DNA from: SIG578 sp045655125
GTDB taxonomy: Bacteria > Bacillota > Clostridia > Oscillospirales > Ruminococcaceae
NCBI GenBank assembly: GCA_045655125.1
Contig: JAZOOR010000065.1
Location: 1-32,217, forward strand
Length of the DNA stretch: 32,217 nucleotides
Direction: 5' to 3'
Every line of letters starts with the position of its first letter. Positions within the stretch are counted from its first letter, which is position 1. The notes below the pieces were generated by a model. It ran no database searches and was not told where the DNA came from. It saw nothing but the letters and a program-made list of their open reading frames with translations. The translations under genes were made by a program, and so were the position numbers. Below, piece by piece: positions 31,275 through 32,217 of this stretch.

Positions 31275-32152
31275 AACTGACAAAAGATTTTAGAATGGTG
31301 GCAGTTACTGTCACCCCCTTTGACTCACAGGAAAAGGTAATTATTGACGAAGTAAAAAAACAGACCGAAGAGATTTGCAACTCTTCGGCAGATGCAATAC
31401 TGCCCGTTGCTTCAACCGGAGACTATGTAAAATTAGATTTAGATGAAAGATTAGAGGTTTTCTCTGCTGTAGCAGAGGCAAACCGCGGCAGAAAAAAGCT
31501 TATCGCAAGTGCTTGTGATACATCGGCAGCAAGAGTTTTAAAAACAATTAACGCTGTCAAAAAGATGGGCTATGATGCCTGCCTTGTCTGCCCGCCTTAT
31601 TATTATCCTCTTTCTCAGGATGCGGTGTATGACTTTTTCAAAACCGTTTGCGATGGCGCGGGAGATTTTCCCGTTATAGCCTATCATGTGCCGTTTTTCA
31701 CAACAGGCATTGAAATCCCCACCTTTGAGAAGCTTCTTGAAATCCCCAACTTTGTTGGTATGAAGGATTCCTCTGCCGTTATGAAACGTATTGCTCACAT
31801 TTGTGAAATTGCATTAGCAAAACGCCCTGACTTTGCCGTATTTACAGGCACAGATGACTGCCTGTTTCCTGCACTTTGTGCAGGCTGCTTCGGCAGTATG
31901 ACAGCCCTCGCGGCTACTATGCCCGAGCAGATCCGCGGAATCTATGATGCTTTTGACTCGCGAGATATGGATAAGGCTATGAGCATAAACAGAAGTATTC
32001 TTCCCATTATCCGTCAGGCAGATTCGCTCACCTTCCCTGTGGGCTATAAGCTTCTTGCAAAGGCACAGGGGCTTAACACATATGAAGGTGACACTCCCGA
32101 GCAGAGAAGAGTACTCGAGAACATCAAAACAATGCTTAGGGAGGGCTTCTAA
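31271..32152 (+). CDS. DapA-family aldolase (DHDPS/NAL/KDG-aldolase type)
   Basis: A 293-residue class I aldolase/lyase barrel. Motifs are VTPFDSQ, ASTGDYVKLDLDER (the GxxGE-like pyruvyl-carboxylate loop), the tyrosine of AYHVPFF and the Schiff-base lysine in GMKDSS (about residue 161). This family includes dihydrodipicolinate synthase, N-acetylneuraminate lyase and 2-keto-3-deoxy-sugar-acid aldolases. The coupled start (ATGA) after a sugar-acid dehydratase favours cleavage of its 2-keto-3-deoxy product to pyruvate and an aldehyde. Confidence 0.87.
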   Translation: MKLTKDFRMVAVTVTPFDSQEKVIIDEVKKQTEEICNSSADAILPVASTGDYVKLDLDERLEVFSAVAEANRGRKKLIASACDTSAARVLKTINAVKKMGYDACLVCPPYYYPLSQDAVYDFFKTVCDGAGDFPVIAYHVPFFTTGIEIPTFEKLLEIPNFVGMKDSSAVMKRIAHICEIALAKRPDFAVFTGTDDCLFPALCAGCFGSMTALAATMPEQIRGIYDAFDSRDMDKAMSINRSILPIIRQADSLTFPVGYKLLAKAQGLNTYEGDTPEQRRVLENIKTMLREGF

Positions 32153-32217
32153 ATGAAAGCTGTAATCTGGAAAGGCTTATATGATTTAGAATACTGCGAT
32201 GTTCCCGAGCCTGAGTG
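32153..32217 (+). CDS. Start of a zinc-dependent alcohol dehydrogenase (partial)
   Basis: The gene begins with the ATG at 32153, directly after the aldolase stop codon (TAAATG), and runs off the window. The visible protein MKAVIWKGLYDLEYCDVPEPE is the standard N-terminus of medium-chain zinc alcohol dehydrogenases, the family that includes sorbitol, galactitol and L-threonine dehydrogenases. In this operon it would oxidise a sugar or sugar alcohol. Confidence 0.75.
   Translation, partial: MKAVIWKGLYDLEYCDVPEPE

Noticed and set aside
1..32217. CRISPR array, tRNA, rRNA or insertion sequence
   Set aside because: No regular spaced repeats, cloverleaf-like segments, ribosomal RNA sequence or transposase reading frame were noticed on either strand.

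Overview
The window looks like a chromosomal segment from a low- to mid-GC Gram-positive anaerobe of the Clostridia, most like an uncultured gut Oscillospiraceae/Ruminococcaceae relative. The basis is the dgt-dnaG-rpoD gene order, strong AGGAGG-type ribosome binding sites, consensus TTGACA-N17-TATAAT promoters, a BMP-type nucleoside ABC system next to xpt, and zinc-type L31. The assignment is from gene content and style only.

Layout. (1) Positions 1-2000: the tail of a probable QueT-type transporter gene, a shared terminator, then a leftward pair (RluA-family pseudouridine synthase and DUF554 membrane protein). (2) Positions 2072-13553: a compact, co-directional, apparently intact phage-derived module. 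Its order is two small proteins, large terminase, P22-type portal, scaffold, N4-gp56-type major capsid, small head protein, head-tail adaptor, gp10-like nozzle, two tiny proteins, BppU-type fibre, unknown structural protein, small acidic protein, XhlA-like protein, holin and M23 endolysin. No integrase, repressor, replication, tail-tube or tape-measure gene is visible. (3) Positions 13570-17640: a perfectly palindromic bidirectional terminator, then the leftward housekeeping operon dgt-dnaG-rpoD with its own consensus promoter. (4) Positions 17629-18697: a YigZ-family gene and rpmE (L31) with a structured leader. (5) Positions 18715-24440: a leftward xpt-BMP nucleoside transporter operon led by a promoter and an attenuator-like leader. 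(6) Positions 24471-28256: an ABC exporter, a divergent mntP, and a sialate-O-acetylesterase-like gene. (7) Positions 28453-32217: a rightward operon behind a consensus promoter and a perfect 16-bp LacI-type operator, encoding an MBL-fold UlaG-like hydrolase, a mutarotase, an enolase-superfamily dehydratase, a DapA-family aldolase and the start of a zinc alcohol dehydrogenase.

How the genes work together. The phage module holds what is needed to build a DNA-packaging, probably short-tailed particle and to lyse the cell, but nothing visible to integrate, replicate or regulate itself. It sits directly between housekeeping genes. This makes it a candidate domesticated particle or gene transfer agent-like system; the main alternative is a prophage remnant that lost its early arm. 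The last operon can be read as a complete non-phosphorylative sugar oxidation route: anomer interconversion, oxidation to lactone, lactone hydrolysis, sugar-acid dehydration, and aldol cleavage. The BMP transporter with xpt suggests nucleoside or purine salvage.
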